Positions 8,449-23,075 of a DNA stretch of 64,000 bases are shown in pieces. The notes beneath the pieces are model-generated. The model searched no databases, had not been told where the DNA came from, and saw nothing but the letters and a program-made list of their open reading frames with translations. This DNA is from Tyto alba (taxonomy: Eukaryota; Chordata; Aves; Strigiformes; Tytonidae), in NCBI RefSeq assembly GCF_018691265.1, contig NW_024881282.1, forward strand, positions 48,155,853 through 48,219,852, in the 5' to 3' direction. Positions within the stretch are counted from its first letter, which is position 1, and each line of letters starts with the position of its first letter. Position numbers and translations under genes: made by a program.

Positions 8449-11400
8449 CAAAAACCCAAAACAAAACACAAGTGGAGAACGTAGCCATAGCCCCCTTTCT
8501 CTTCCCCCTTCCCTAACCACACACACAAGACACAGCTGGTCCCAAACCCGAGTTTGTTCCCATTAAAATCAATGTCAGCTTTATTGATTCCAGCAAGCTT
8601 AGCATCGTCCCCTTCCCCCCTGTAATTAAAGGGACATGAGTTAGTGCCCCACGTCACCAACAACAGCTGCAAAATGCCTGTGAGTTGCAACTGGCCAAGT
8701 TCCTCAAAACTCATTTCTAAAAGGAAAACTCAGCAGCTCACTTAATGTTGTTTGGGGGTTTTTTTGACCTGCGACTCCAGCAATAATAACTTTCCTTTTC
8801 AACTGACAGAGGAAGAATGATAAGTTTAATAAGATTAAATATGGTATGAGAAGCACTAACAAGCCCTAACCCTGCTCCAGCTCCACCGGCAGGACCATGG
8901 CCTTGTTTCCTTACAGAGGAGCAGGGCTGTAGTTTCTAGCAGTTCTTGTCCTCACTGGTGCACTTAAAACTCCCCCTTTTGAAGTAAAAAAATAGAGGGG
9001 AACATCAAATTCCCTCTGATTTAATTTTCTCTACAAAAATAAAATTAAAAGCAGTGCCATTGTGGATAAACGTTTTAATGTTCCACAGCCTGGGCTGGGC
9101 AGCCCAGAGCCAGCTGGGAGACAAAAATAGCCCCCTGATGCTGGAAGGTGTTGAATGCTGCCAGCAAACCCCGTCAGAGGCAGGAGCAGCAGTGAAGCCT
9201 CCGACGGGCGGCAGAGCGGAGTTTGCTTCCCGCCAGGCCCAGGGAAGCAGGGCTTCCCCAGCCAGCTTGGTCAACGAGGAGGGTTTCCTGAGGGGTGCCG
9301 GGGTAAGGGCAGTGCTTTCTCCTTCCAGCCCAGAGAGCTCCTGAGCAAGGCTCCGTGACCTGCGCAATAATTCAAAATTTAATGGCTCAGAATATAAAGG
9401 GGTGAAAAGAAAGGCTTCGTACGCAAATGAGGCAAATTTAAGCCACGCTGACTGTGATCCTCTGAGAAGATCCATGTGGGCAGTAAGCATTAACATCCAG
9501 ATTCTTTCCAAATTCATTTATTGCACCAGAAATGCAATATGAAATTAGGATATTTTTCCAAGCTCTTTCTCCAAGGCCTCCTGGAGCGATGAAATGAGTC
9601 CTGATGGTGTCAGCCTGTGCTGGCTTAAGGTCCAAGAGCCCGAAGCCATTCCTCGCTCCCCTTGGACACCACAGCGACCTTGCTGGTGAGTGGGCAAAAG
9701 GCTACATTGCTTGTTTGCAAAATGCCGTGACCTCGGAGTCTGATATAGCGGGACCTCCTAGGGGACAAAAAGGTGTGTCTCACACGGAGTGCCTCCATTT
9801 TCCAAATAAATAAAGTTCTCGTTTTCACCCTGAACATGAGATGCCAGACTTCATGCCTCTCCCCCATCTCTGGCTGGATATTTCTCACCCTGGATGTGAC
9901 AGCAGTTTAATTTCATAGATGACATACCAAATTTGGGTGGAAGGGGAGCATGAAACTTGTTTTTTTCCAACAGTTGCTTTCTTGTTTCAAAACTGACAGC
10001 TGTGAACCAGCAGTTTACAGACTTACCCACTATAGGTGGTGTGGTAGTGAAGGCACTGTAGGGAAATCAAACAAATCTACAATACATGTAAAATACTGCA
10101 ACTTGGTATGTGACTCTAACAACAGCTGAAATAGGCCAATTTGGAACAGGTTTAATCTTTTGGGAAGCAAAGGGAAACAAATTAAAGCCTAGGAAATAAG
10201 ATGTGGGTATAAAGATTTCACCCCACAACAATAAATTGTCCAGAAGGAACATCTCCCTTGCTTTGCTAGCCAATTATTCAATGCTAAGAGAAATGCTTTG
10301 CCTCTTCATAGTCTGCATCTCACTGATAGCCAACCAACATGTGATTTAATCACGCTACACCCCTTCAAAACCTTAATTAACTGGTAGCAATTAGTTCCAT
10401 GCCTGAAATGCACTGGGAATTTAATGAACTTAAGGTAGAGGAAGACGTTAGGGAGGAGGTGGCTGGAGCTCTGTTCTAAGGCTTGCCCGGAGTCGCGACA
10501 AAACCAGCCACTGGCACCTCACCCATATTGGGGTTCCCAGCACTGACACTGGGACGTTTGGAAGATGTTGGTGAAAAATATCTACAGACCCTCTAAGCCT
10601 AAGTGGCAAATGCTCAAATGCTTGTGTTCCTGTCTTCCTTTATATTGACACAATACCAGTGGTTCCACTGGGCTCACTCTTCATTTACACTGGCTTGAAG
10701 AGGAGGAGGATCTGTCTCCTGGTTCTGGGCTTAATTCTACTCATCTACTGCATGACACTGAGCAAAGCAGTCTCTGACTTCTCTAAAACCAGAGCAATGA
10801 CAATCAAGTAGGAATATCACCTGGCCTCACAAGAGCTGAGGATCTATCTTGAGGAGGTGGCATGCAGGGGAAAAGGGAGATGGAGAGAGAGCAGGGGGCA
10901 GCCCTGCTGAGCAGGCGTTCAGAAACAGTTGGACAAGTACCTTCACTGATTTGAAAATAATTTAGGGCTTTTCCGCTCAGTCTTACTCGGGACTTCCAAA
11001 TATTTGAGACTGTTCCTGAGATCACATCAGAGCCTGCTAACTTAGGACAGCATCAGAACCTGCCCTTGTGCTCCTGCAGTACAAGCCTGCTGGTCTTGGA
11101 GTGACCTTCTTTTGCTGTCTGACCATTGATTTTTAATGTGAGATTCCTCTTCATAAGTGTGAGGCCGAAATCACAGGTAAGATGTTTACAAAAACGCTTC
11201 AAAATGCATTAGATAAAAGATTACTTTAAGAGGCTGAGAAAGCAAAAGCTTCCTCAGTCTTCCCAGAATATGCAATTAAAGAGGAAAGAACATTTCAGAT
11301 GCAGCCAGGGAATATATTTTGCTATAATCAGATAACTACGCAATGCCCTGCCAGAGTAGCTAACGCTGAGCTCCAGGATAAAAGGATTCACTCAGGAGCC

Positions 11401-14400
11401 AGCCTCCCTCCACTGCCAGTTAAGAAGCCTCTCCTCAGATATTTCTTCAAGCTAGTGCAAGCTGCAAAGCCCTGCACAACCCTAGTGAGTTGTTATCTCT
11501 GGGAGAAACCAGAGGACAGAAAGTATAATGCAGCTCCTTATACCCCTCAGGAGGTACGGGATTCACTTCCACTTCAGGCTTCCATTTTGCTGAGCTCAGT
11601 CCCCCTCAGAGCATTTGTAGCAGTGTATTTGGGAAGTCAGCAAAAACGGCTCTGAGGGAAGCCCATAAATGTAGATGCTGGCTGCCTCTTGCACTGGTCT
11701 GTATTTTGCACCCAGCTGGTGCTACTCCCTGCTACTCCCTCTATCACCCACTGACCAATGCAGGATTCTCCATGCTACTCAAAATGTTTCTGGACTGGGT
11801 GAAATGGAGAGGACTTTGTTATTTCCAGTCCCCCTATAAATGACTGGGTACCAGATAACCCACAAACAAGTGTGTTACTAATCTGTGGAACTTGAGTAGG
11901 GGTGAAGGTCTATGTTTTGACAAGGATTCCTCCATACCACATGCTCCCTGTGTTACCACAGCAGTCTGAATAGGATTAAGTGAGACCTGCAGAAATCTGT
12001 TATCAAACCTCAAACCACTGCAATGCCTGAGCCCATCCCTGCTGCAGAATATAAACTGCAGGAAAATTGCACAGAAGTCTCTGCCTTGCATCGCAATTGG
12101 TCTGCCTTGTGAGTAGTATCAATAATGAAACCTCCTTCCCTGTGAAGTTTTGTGATGTTATGGGTCCCCCTTGCTGCAGTAAACCTAGGCTGTCCTTCCC
12201 ATGGCTCTGCTGATCTCTGCTCCCTCCGTGGTCAGCTTCCCTTAAGGAAACCTAATGCCCACCCCAACTGACCACACAGGGCAAGTGTGACAGGAATGGG
12301 GTAAGGGATGCCAAACACCCAGGGGGACCAACTGAAAAGCAGGAGAGCAGGTGCTGTGACTCAATAAGTCTTGATATGTTGAAAGGAAACACAGGGCTAA
12401 AGCCCAGAGTCTTGGGCCATGTCAGACTACGGCTTTCAGGGCTGCCCGTCACTCAGGTGAAACTGCTTCCAGACCTGTTTCGGAGCTGGACCATAGAGAG
12501 GACACAGGGAGAAGATTTTCTGAATATCAGCAGACTTAGGCATGTCCTAAAAACTTGTGTCAGGGTGCAGCAAGGGTTAGCTGCTCCCCATGGAAGGAGA
12601 GTTAGAAGCCAAGTGTGGCCTGAGCAGCAAGGAGCCAGGAGTGGCACGTAAGGGGCTGGATTGGGCCCAGAGGCAGCGACCAGGGCCAGACACAGCCCAG
12701 CGACCACCCAGCTCAGAGCCCAGGCTGGTCTGAGGCCAAGCCAGGAAGCCGAACCAGTGGGTCTGGGTCTAGGCCAAGATCACGGGTGGAGGTATGAGCT
12801 CGGGCAGAGCTGCTACCCAGCTGCCACCTAGCCCAGGTGCGGGACCAGTGGTAAACCCTCGGCTGAAAAGCAGCTCCCGAGGGAGAGGAGGGGCAGACCT
12901 CAGCTGTCTTCATCACAGCCCTTATCAGCAAAGGAGCCGACCTTGGACTCAGCCAGCTAAACTCAGTTTAGCCCACAAGATGCCCCGAGGGGGGATGCTT
13001 TCCAAAGCAATGACTTTAACATGCTATTCCAGTTCAGGTGATTGATGAAAAGGCTAAAAATGACTTAATACTAGATCTCCGTAGAGCCACGTTCATGCAG
13101 ATACAAAAGCTCAATCACATTTTCCAAAGGAAATTGGCTTCTGTTGTGCCAGAGTAGATTCCAAGATAGGAAGATTAAAATAACTTTATTTAATCCAATA
13201 GTGTGATAACACGACCAAGTGATTAATTATACCTCTATAATGAGAAAGAGACTGTGTACGGACTTGAATCAGCTTTAACATGTCACCTTGTAAACTGGCT
13301 CCATGTTCACATATACCTACTGGCACTTTGGTACGCTAATTACTAGTGTTTCTGTGTTAAACTGAGGGGTAAAGGCTGTAATTAAGAGAGTTAGAGACTG
13401 TTCTTGTCTTGGGCCCCTCCCTGGCCAAAGGGAGCCTGGCTGAGATTAGTCATAATCAGATGGGAATAAAAAGAACTTCTCCCTTCAGCGGTACTTCAAA
13501 CAGAGGACATTTGGATCAACGACTAGCAGCTGGATGAGCTGGATTAAACACCTTTCCCACCAGAGGATCTGTGGTCACTTTCTATACCATACCCACGCGG
13601 CACCAGCTGAACACAGCCATTCTTGGGGTGATGGCAGCAGCCGCCGCTCACTGAATGGTAACCCACCCTTGGGCACAAGGGGAACTTTGCCCAACCCCAT
13701 CTGGATAAAGCACTCTTCTAGCAAACAGATTCAGGGTATAGCTAGCATTTGCTAGAACTGATGGATTTTTGTTCTTAGTAGCTTATCAGAAAGCTGTACT
13801 ATAAGAAGTTATATGGCTCCAACAGCCCAACACTGAAGTATTTAATTGCCGCACCAGAAGTGCAACTACCTGATTAATCACAGCTGATGATGCTCAAGCT
13901 CTCTTCTGATGGGAATTAATTTTTTGGTGTCCTTCTTATCCTTTCAAGGGGTTTCCTGTCTGCTTATCAGCAATACAGCTTGTTTATAGCAGCTCAAAAA
14001 TGTATGGGAAAGGAGGAAAAAAAAAAAATACATTGAAAACACTTTGGAGGACAAGATGCTAAATTAAAACCAATGCTATGGAGGAGAAGAATAATGAAAG
14101 AAATTCAGAAACCTTTGCAGTAACAACAGCCAGCCAGCAAGTCAACTACAACTGAACCAGAATAGAAGCTAGGTTATTTCCATTTCAACCTAGGAAAATG
14201 TGAAGCAACTGAAAGATGATCGCAGCTTTGGAAACAATTCTGAAAAGAGTGAACAATGTCAGCAAATCCATGCAGTGAATTACTGAGCATTGCACTGTGA
14301 TGCTTTTTCATGACAGTCCCCTGAAAGTGTTCAGCTAATCTTCTACAGGACTGCAATAGCTGGCACAGCTCTGCTGCTCATACAGCACTGCACAACAGCC

Positions 14401-17400
14401 AGAGACAGTGCTGCCTCTGCCTGTTTCTATCAACTGAGGGTGAAACCCTTTGTGTCGAACAGCCTGCATTTCCAAAAGATGGTCCCTTCTATGAACATCT
14501 GGTCTCCTCCCATGTTACCCTGTTATATCCCTGCATCATGACATATCCTGATGGGTTCCACCCTTCTCCACACTGCAAACCAGAAGAACATCCTAATTAA
14601 GTTCCGTAAAATAGGAAAGATGTTACAACTTGAGGCAAATCCGTAAATGTGCTGCCTGGAAGGTGGTGCAACTGTTCAGGCATAGCCCTCTGGGGCACAA
14701 CCACCGTCACCTATCCACCTCTTTTCAGGGGTGAATTTGCTCTAGGACTGCCCACCCGGTACTGGCTTGTTGGGGAGTGGAGAAGCTTGTCTCCCATGTC
14801 CTGCTCACATCCTTTGAGACAGGACTAAAAGGGGCACATAACTATATTGCTCCTATAGGGACAGTCCCTGCTTTCTTGTCCCAAGTTGGCATTTAGAAAT
14901 CAGCAATTCTAATAAACAGGAAATGTAGAGAAGCTCCTGGAAGCAGGGAGCAGGAAATACCCTCATTGCAGCAGTCCTTGAAAAAAGCAATTCATCCAAA
15001 AATGAGAGAAGTTTTCAGTCCTGTCCTTCTGGTAACAGAGGACTGTTCCACACAGTATTTTCTCCAGAACAGTTGTATGACAGGTAGATGCTTTTTAAAG
15101 AATCAAATGAAACTGTGTCTGTCTGCTCTCAGGAGCTTTTCTGTTACATTTTAATTGAGTCCTTGCTGTAGTATGGTTGAGCTTCCATAAATAAAGGGTA
15201 ACAGTACTTTTTCTTTTCTTTTTTCCTATATTATTTAATCATTGATTCTACTCAAATTGCAGAATAAAACTTCTGCTAGTTTAGATGAAGTCGTGAGTTC
15301 TGTCAGCAGAAATCCATAGATCAATCTGAATCCATGTCACATTTGTGATTTCTCTTTGAGGAGTCAAATCTTTTTGTGCTTCTTCTCAAGATAGTAAAAG
15401 TTTTACCATGAGTAAAATATACATATGTATCTATATATAAAACACCAGAGGTAATTTTTAAACTCTCAATTTAATGGATCCATCATTCAGCCTTACCACA
15501 ATCACCTCCTATTTTTATGAGTCTGTAATTCCACAGCGCAATTTTGGTTTGTTGTTCATGGATAGATTTTTTTAAAATTAATATTCTGTTGCATAGGGAC
15601 ACAATTCCAGGAGATTTTTTTTAGGGATGAGGGAGTCACTTGTATAGGACATTCATCATGCCACAGTGTAGATAAAAAAAATCCCACTTGGGACCTGGAT
15701 TAAATATCACTCGAAAGACATCAGAATTCATATTACAACATACTACAAGGAGATAATTGGTTGCACAAACAGCAAAACCATAGAAGGAGCTTACTTTGAT
15801 CTCCATTTCCTAAGGCTTTCAATTTTGTGAGGCTATCACTTACTCCACTCTGAGGGCATTTAAGTATCTGAGAGTACCTAAGTCACTTCATGTCATTTTT
15901 AGACTACGAAGACAGTGGACCTCAAGGTAAGGAAGAATCTTACTTGGGCTGTTTGTTGATTACATCAGTTATATTTGATATTAAGTTGATTGATTTGCTC
16001 TCAGGGATTGGTGAGCAGAGCAAGCTAATCCTTGGTGAGACTGTGCTGAAGTTAATGAAGTTGCATCAGGAACTAATTCGGCACAGTTCGGTTAAGGAAG
16101 TGAAGTAAACAGGAGTTAACTTTGTACTTCTGGAGGAAAGGTAAGGCAAAAAAGGAGAAGGAGAATGACTTCTCTAAGTAGATTCAGGACAACAAGTATA
16201 TCTGGAGATGCTGAGAAAATTAATGCCTAAGAAAAATAGCTTGGTAGCATGCTAGTTAGGCTAAGGTGTCTCATTGTAAGACATTTTTTAATGCCTGTAG
16301 TAGGGTCTTGTCACAGAAAATCTTTTTCTCACTGCATTTATCTCAGTGAAATTCTGTCCTGTCAACAGTTTGGTCCTGGAGCCAAGTATGACTATGGATA
16401 TCTACTTGTTCATAGCTTCTGTATTTAAAGCATTAAAATGCATATCTGGAACAGGAGCCATACACATTTAAATGTATTTCAGATGATATTAAACTAAGCA
16501 ACATTTCTGCTTATCAACAAATTGTTGTGAGCACATCACTGCCATGTCCAAACCCTAACCACTGTGCCCAGGAAAATCACATTAATATCCATACCAAGTA
16601 TGTTGTATTTGAAGAGCTGACGAAAGTGCTAAAAAGTGCTAAATGTGTTTTCTAGCTAACAGACAGATGAAGTCCACTGCCCTATAAAACTACTATTTGA
16701 CTATGTACGGCTTGATTTTTTTTCAGGAAGGGAAGCATGGGGAGGTAGAATTGGTGTGGTCTCCAGGGGCTCTTAACAGCAAGCACAGCGAGCAGTGTTC
16801 CTCATAGTCTATTCAACATGATTCTGTCATGGTTCTTAGTGCGCTTGCAGCTTGTTTCCTTTCCAAACATCTTCTTCAGACAGAACATTAAAAAGATCTA
16901 TTTTGGCCCTAAGAAACCTACAATTTCCAGGCAGTCCTAGGCACAGGTGTATCTCAATAACAGGGATCTCAGAGGTAGGGCAAGTGGGAGCATCCTTCAC
17001 TACAGAAGTAGTGATGTGCTCAAGTTCTGCAAAGCTTTGTTGACTTGAACAGCTTGCTGATTTCTAAGCAAATACCAACTGTGAGGCTGAGCAAGAAGCT
17101 CTCTTAGCTCCACTTTAACCATCCACAAGTCCTCAGCAGCAGCAAAACTACAGTCACTCAGCTTTGCATCACAAAAGGTCTCACCAGGTGACCTCAAATT
17201 GATGGTGGCCTTAGACAATCAAATCTGTAATGCTGTAGTCTAGACCCAAATATGCTCATGACCCAAACATACTTTAACCAGAGCAGTATTTTTTACATGT
17301 GTATGCAACATACAGCCCCATATAGGAGGGGCGTAGAAGGACTGTGTGCAAGTCAATGCATTGGCCTGGCATTCTGGCAAGCACTAGCACTGTCCCAGGC

Positions 17401-19711
17401 TGGAACGAAGGCAGTATCTACTAGAAACACAGCACTGTTGACATCACCTCAGCTGCAAGAATGAAACAGGCCTCTGAGTCCAGCCAACTTGCCAGTGCCT
17501 GCCCTCATTTTCCCCCTTTGCAGCCAGGTACATGTATTTCTTCAGGCCATGGGCTATGACGCAGTGTATAACCTGTGTACTGGGCATTTAGTCTGCTGGA
17601 TGGGTGTTTCAAATGACTGTTGAGGTGCATGACTGCTGCCTCTTTATGAAAAGCTAGTAGCTACTGATCTGACAGTCTTTGGTCTCAGATGATGTCAAAG
17701 ATACCGGCTTTGCCAAGAATGAAATGATGCTACTGCCTCTGGGGACAGTCTCTGTCATGTAAGAACCCCTACTCTTTTCCCCAGCACTACAAAGTGATCG
17801 TATGGCACTCCTATTCCAAAAAGCTGTGAGTAACCCCAGCTTTCCTTATTGAGCAGGAAACTAAATTTATGAACGATAAAAACGGAGGATTTTTTTCAGT
17901 TTCTAAACAAAGAGTTTAAATAACATAGATGACACCGTCTTGGCATCTCTTTCAGTTTTCTTTATGGTTATTGTGGTTCTACCCAGATAGGAGCTGTTTC
18001 AAGTAGCCACAAATTCTCTGAGAGTGGAAATATCTCAATGGCCAGGGGACACAGACAATCATTTCTATTTCTGCTCATGGTTTCTGTCTTAGAGATAAAG
18101 ACGCTATTCCTCACATTTTCTGCAAAATGTAAAATTCTCTCCATATGTTTTTAAAAGGTTTTCCACTTTTGAGAATTTTCAGAGAGCATTTTCCTTGATA
18201 GCTCCTGACATTTTTTTTCCACAAAGCTAGCAGCCTTCACACAACAGAACAAATAGTTTCAGTGTAGGTAACGTCATGCTTCAAAACTGCAGGTACTGTA
18301 GCATCGTTTCATGATTATGCCTAACTGACATCTGCTGAACCTGTAAGTCACTGCTGGAAGCAAAATTTTCCATTTGGTTATTTGCACACAAAGAACTGTT
18401 GGTGTGAGGGAGGAAGCAAAAATCTTAGAGGGGATATTAAAAAAAAAAAAAAATCCACATTTTCCTATTCTGTGAAAACCAGACATTATGTTAAAAAGAA
18501 TTAATAAAACACAACAAAGAGTTAATGAATACTAGCAGTGTATGCTAAAAGATATAAAGCCACATTTATAGTAGAGAAGGTGGCGGTTTAGGAAGCTTTG
18601 TTATTTCCTGCTTTTGGTGATTTATCAGTAGCCCATAAATCCACCACCCAGTACTGGATTTTTGTAAATCTGTATTATCTAACTCCATGCTGATTGGACA
18701 AACTGTCATTTTCTGGGCAATACCATATGCCCGCTACACACAACTCTCTGCCTCCTCTAATTAGCTGCATTCATTTCTTGTGTAAAAAGCATCCTGGGAC
18801 CCTAAAGAGAACCCCATTACCCAATACACACATCTGAAAACATAATTCCTGCCTTGAAAATTTAATTCAAGTTGAAGTATACTCAGAGGATCACCAATAA
18901 GATCCTACAGTTAAGAAGACTGTGTTGGCATATGCGTGCTCTGCTCAAATCACTAGACCAAATGTAAGTAAATTATCACAGAAAGCACTTACAGGGCCTT
19001 GAGTGATTTAATAGTGGAAGGAGCAGTAAGTCAGAATAATATAAGGGACATGCACATACCTCTGCTTTCTTTGAATCTGATTGGCACTTAGGTTTACAGA
19101 CGCTTTGTTTTTAGAGGTTACATTTGGATAGCAGGTACAACTCTTACTTCAAAACAACCCTAATTCCACCAGTCTTGAGCCGTTGAACATAAAAGAGAAA
19201 CATCCCCTAGAGTTCCTCGGAGTTCCCAGTTCATAAAGGAAACCTGTACTGAGGTGGACTTCAGAAAGACTGAAATGATTGTAAAAGCACCAGTAGGTTG
19301 ATGCAAAAATCAATTTATTTTAATCTGGTTTTAAAATATAATTGTACTGCCATGGTAGTGTTGTTTGGATGGCTTAAACGCACATTTCTACAGCATGAGA
19401 CATTCTCATTTTGACAAAATACTCTATTTGATTTAACTTTACTGGATTTAAACCAAATATTTGTGTGACACTGAAAATATGATTTGAAAGCTATTTCAGT
19501 TTAAAGCTTAAGTTATTCTCTCATTTTCTCTCTTGAGTAAGGACATTTATTTTACCTAAGCATACACAAATGTTTCCCTCCTTAATTAGGTGCAGAGGCT
19601 AGCCATGAAATTCTGCTAGACTGAGAGCATATGCAGCCCACACCACCGCACTGCAGACACCACACTAGTGGTGAGCGTCTCAGGGCTGGTAACTGGTGCA
19701 CATCTGGAGCA
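7966..19711. other. Intergenic DNA downstream of E2F7, no gene seen
   Basis: No coding exon, RNA gene or well-preserved transposon is recognisable. A GC-richer patch (about 7980-8420) ends in a 29-base A run (8420-8448). Another GC-rich patch lies at about 12640-12960. Simple AT-rich repeats occur at 15418-15442 and an A run at 18439-18453. Open frames on both strands overlap each other and show no known domain or splice context. Confidence 0.6.
8420..8448 (+). repeat. Poly(A) tract, 29 bases
   Basis: An uninterrupted A run followed by A-rich sequence with scattered C. It sits at the right end of a GC-rich patch. It could be the tail of an old retrocopy, but no AATAAA or recognisable parent gene precedes it. 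Confidence 0.8.
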
Positions 19712-19790
19712 GAGACACCATTCCCTTCTGGGGACTTGATTAAATGGTGTCTGGTGGAGACATCATTCCCTTCTACTGGACTTGATGAAA
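19712..19790 (+). repeat. Two-copy tandem repeat, ~45 bp period
   Basis: GAGACACCATTCCCTTCT at 19712 recurs as GAGACATCATTCCCTTCT at 19757, each followed by GGACTTGAT and A-rich sequence. It is a local, slightly diverged duplication with no sign of coding. Confidence 0.7.
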
Positions 19791-22700
19791 AGAAATAGTT
19801 GAAGAAGGCTTGTGCAATAAAATATTTTAAGAATAACCCTACTGCAAAGTTATAAGGAGACTAAGAAGAGGAGAACCCAGCACCCACAGTACATAAGGCA
19901 AGCTCCCACAGCACCCAGGCTTTTCCTCCGAGCAGCCCATGCATCCTGATGGGCCATGGTGGGTTCTTGGACACCCTCATTCCCCAGCTCCCTTCCTCCA
20001 GCCTGTCAACCCGACAGTCCAAAGCGGATGTTCATGTGGTGATGTCTATCCTACCCTAGCCACAGGCCCTGGAAAATGATATCCTGATGCACAGCACTCT
20101 GAGAAGAGTTGTGGCTCTGGAGGTGCTGGATGTGTGAACCAGCCCTCTCTCCTTGAGAGCTTCCCCAGGCTCTACTGAAGGAGATCGTCCAGCTGACAGC
20201 TCCAGTGAGGAAGGTGAGGCATTCCCCGTGCCTTTCCTCACCCATCTGCACCTGAGCAGGAAGGAAGGTTGGTCAACAACCCCCACCATCCCTCCCAGGG
20301 TGTTTCTTAAACTATTTAACACATATGTGCATTCACAAGACATCTAATGTAATTTAGAGACCTAGAACATGATCTAGTGCTGAATTCATAAGCCCTAGGA
20401 AAAAGCAGCAGCCCAAAAAGTCAGCTGAGTGTGGGTCTCATTGCTTCTGACACACTCCTCACATACAAATGACCTTCTCTATATTGTGATGTTCAAAAAA
20501 AAAAAAAAAAGGAATAAAACTTCTCACTTTATCTTTAAAAAAAGTCAGTCTAATTTGATCTGGCAGGAAAAATGTCTCACTTTCAGTCATATAATGAACA
20601 CTGCTACAGGGCAGGCTTACCTGGGTGATTTGTATATTCCTGTATCTTGACTTGCCTCAGTTTCTTTTCAAGATTAACCTTCAGGCTGAGTGATCTGGTT
20701 AATCCTTAGGTTGAGCCTAATCACAACATTCTCATAACATTTGTTAGCCTCACAAGCACATTTAGATTACCTCAACTCAGGTTTAGCAGGTTTTTTCCTT
20801 CCCTGGAAAATACATGTGAGCTCAGTTGTTCCAGAATATGAAACATTTCTCTTTCTGAGAATTTTTAGCCTGTGCAATTGAACTTTCCTTCAGCAACAAA
20901 ACTGTAATAAATGTTCTGTTTCCATTCAACAAAAGGAAAATCATAGTAGAGTCTGCTTAGCTTCCTTTGCCTGTGAACTAATGAACACAGACCATAAATG
21001 ACTGTCTGCAAGATCTAGTTATCTGTCTCTGCAAAAGGAACGTACACTGCAGGAGAAAATGAGATTGCAGGAAAGAGGGAAACTGGAGGATTAATAATTA
21101 CAGGAAGGGAAACTCATTTAGGAGCCTAACATGATCGTTACGTAACTAAGCTTTGTTCAAGACCATTCAGATAATAAAGCAGTATAAACTCAGAATCAGC
21201 TTAATGACTTGCTTGAAATGGTTCAGAAGCTAATGGGCTTTTTTAGCGTAAGCCTTGACCAGACCTAGATCAAGGTGATTGTTATTATTAACTGATTATT
21301 ACTAAATGTGTTCTGTATACTTGAGTGTTTTCCTTTTCCCAGAAAGGAAAAAGGCTCTTGTCTTGCTGAGAAGGTCTGTCTTTAGAGGGCACATCTGAAT
21401 TCTTTTAAGTCTCCTTATTTTTGCTGCACGTCTCCTTCAGTGTAGCAGTACTGGCAGGGCAGCAGCAGCCTAGTTCACTCCTCCGGTGACATGAGGGAGT
21501 CTCAGCTAGGTCTGCACTTGAGAGAGACTTCTCCGACTAAGGCAAGACAAGCAGGAAGAAATAGCAGCCTCATAACTCCTCTTTCAAAACCGAGCCAACT
21601 TTTAGCAGTCAGCCAGCAACATGCACAGTCCTTAGGCCAGAATGGCCAGCTCAGACCTCAGCCATAATAGACATTATCCCCCACCTACCTCAGGGATCTG
21701 AGTCACCTCTCCGTCCCAGCCGGTGGGTGAGTGTCAGGCTGCCTGTCTCCTGCTAGATGGCAGCAAAGCCAAAAAACCTGTCACTTCACAGTTGGTCTTG
21801 TCATCAGCCAACAGATGCTCATGGTTTTCCTGGTCTTCCTGGTAATCGTTCCTGGTAAAGGAAAGTAGCCTCCTCCAGTTTTTCATGGTCCATTTCATGT
21901 CATGCCAGACACATGGCTGTTGTTCTCCGTTATCTCCACGTATCCTTCCCTTCTTCATGATGGAAATGAACTCATTCAACCCCAATACAAAGGAACAGAA
22001 GAATACAAGGAAACGGAGGCATGAACCAAAACTGTACGCTTATTTACCATTAGCACAGGGATTGTACATCAACATATAAATCAGCAATGTTGAACTACTC
22101 TAAAAGTTGACAGCTACTGCTTACTTCCATGGCACTGTAGTTCCTTTTCCAAAAAAAAAAAAGACTAAAAAAAAGGATGTTACCAACTAACTTGGGACAA
22201 AGTCTGATTTCATTTTCATTGGTGGAAATCCGAAGTTCAACAATATATATGATTTCTAGTCAGGCTTTTATGAGCATTCACAATTTTTCAATAGCTCTCA
22301 TCAAGACTTCTATTGCTTCACTGTGATAGAGAGATCTGTAGCATATTAAACTACAGCATAAGAAGCAGAGGTACATCAGTTGGGTATATTCATCTGGAAG
22401 CTCAGAAAAGACACTTACAACAATATCTGCCAATATCTTCCAGGGATTCAGCACACAATAAACATATGAATTTCAATCTTATTTCATTTTAATGGCACCC
22501 ACAGGTCCATATAGGATTCTGCTGTTTGCCTGGGAAATGAGGTGCTCTAGATTATTTGAATAAAGGAATGATTGAAAAAAATCACCCTGTAGTTGCTTGG
22601 AGCAATAAATCATACCAGTGCATGCAAAAAATTTTAATCTCTAGTGTACAATTTTTGTAAAAATGAACATAACTTCTTCTTTATTTGCTATAAAAGATCA

Positions 22701-22911
22701 GGCACTCATAGACAGTGGACAGCCAGTGACCACACAGAATTATAAAGACATTTAGTAGCAGATAATAGATATGTGTAAAGACTGATATGAATGATGCATT
22801 TATTTATGGGATGATTACTGCAGCCCCCAAGGTGAGTAGGAGACAAAGGGTAAAATGTCCTCTTAATCTCATAAACTTCATAGTCATTAAAGTAATAACC
22901 ATATTTGTGTC
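19791..22911. other. Intergenic DNA, no gene seen
   Basis: Mostly AT-rich unique sequence, with a 16-base A run at 20495-20510. No coding, RNA or mobile-element signature could be supported. Confidence 0.6.
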
Positions 22912-23075
22912 TTCAAAGCACTTTGTAAACATTCACTAATGAATCTTCACTACATATATGTGAGGAAGATATTTTATAGATGAAGATACACACAAAGAGA
23001 TGCAATGATTCATTCAAGGTCACAGGCAGTCAGCATTAACAGACATTAGTACACAGTGTTCGTTAGACCACATTA
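22912..23075 (+). mobile_element. MIR-like (CORE-type) SINE fragment
   Basis: The order of segments follows a MIR element: AAAGCACTTTGTAAACATT, then AATGAATCTTCAC, TGTGAGGAAGATATTTTATA, GATGAAGATACACACAAAGAG, then CATTCAAGGTCACAGGCAG, ending near GTTAGACCAC. This corresponds to the MIR core and 3' half. It is old and diverged. Amniote genomes including birds hold such remnants. Confidence 0.65.

Noticed and set aside
8106..8714. 202-residue minus-strand open frame
   Set aside because: It contains a long phenylalanine run from the poly(A) tract and overlaps other frames in a GC-rich patch; no domain or splice context.
11299..11655. 118-residue open frame
   Set aside because: No recognisable domain, no promoter or splice signals, and no similarity that I know.
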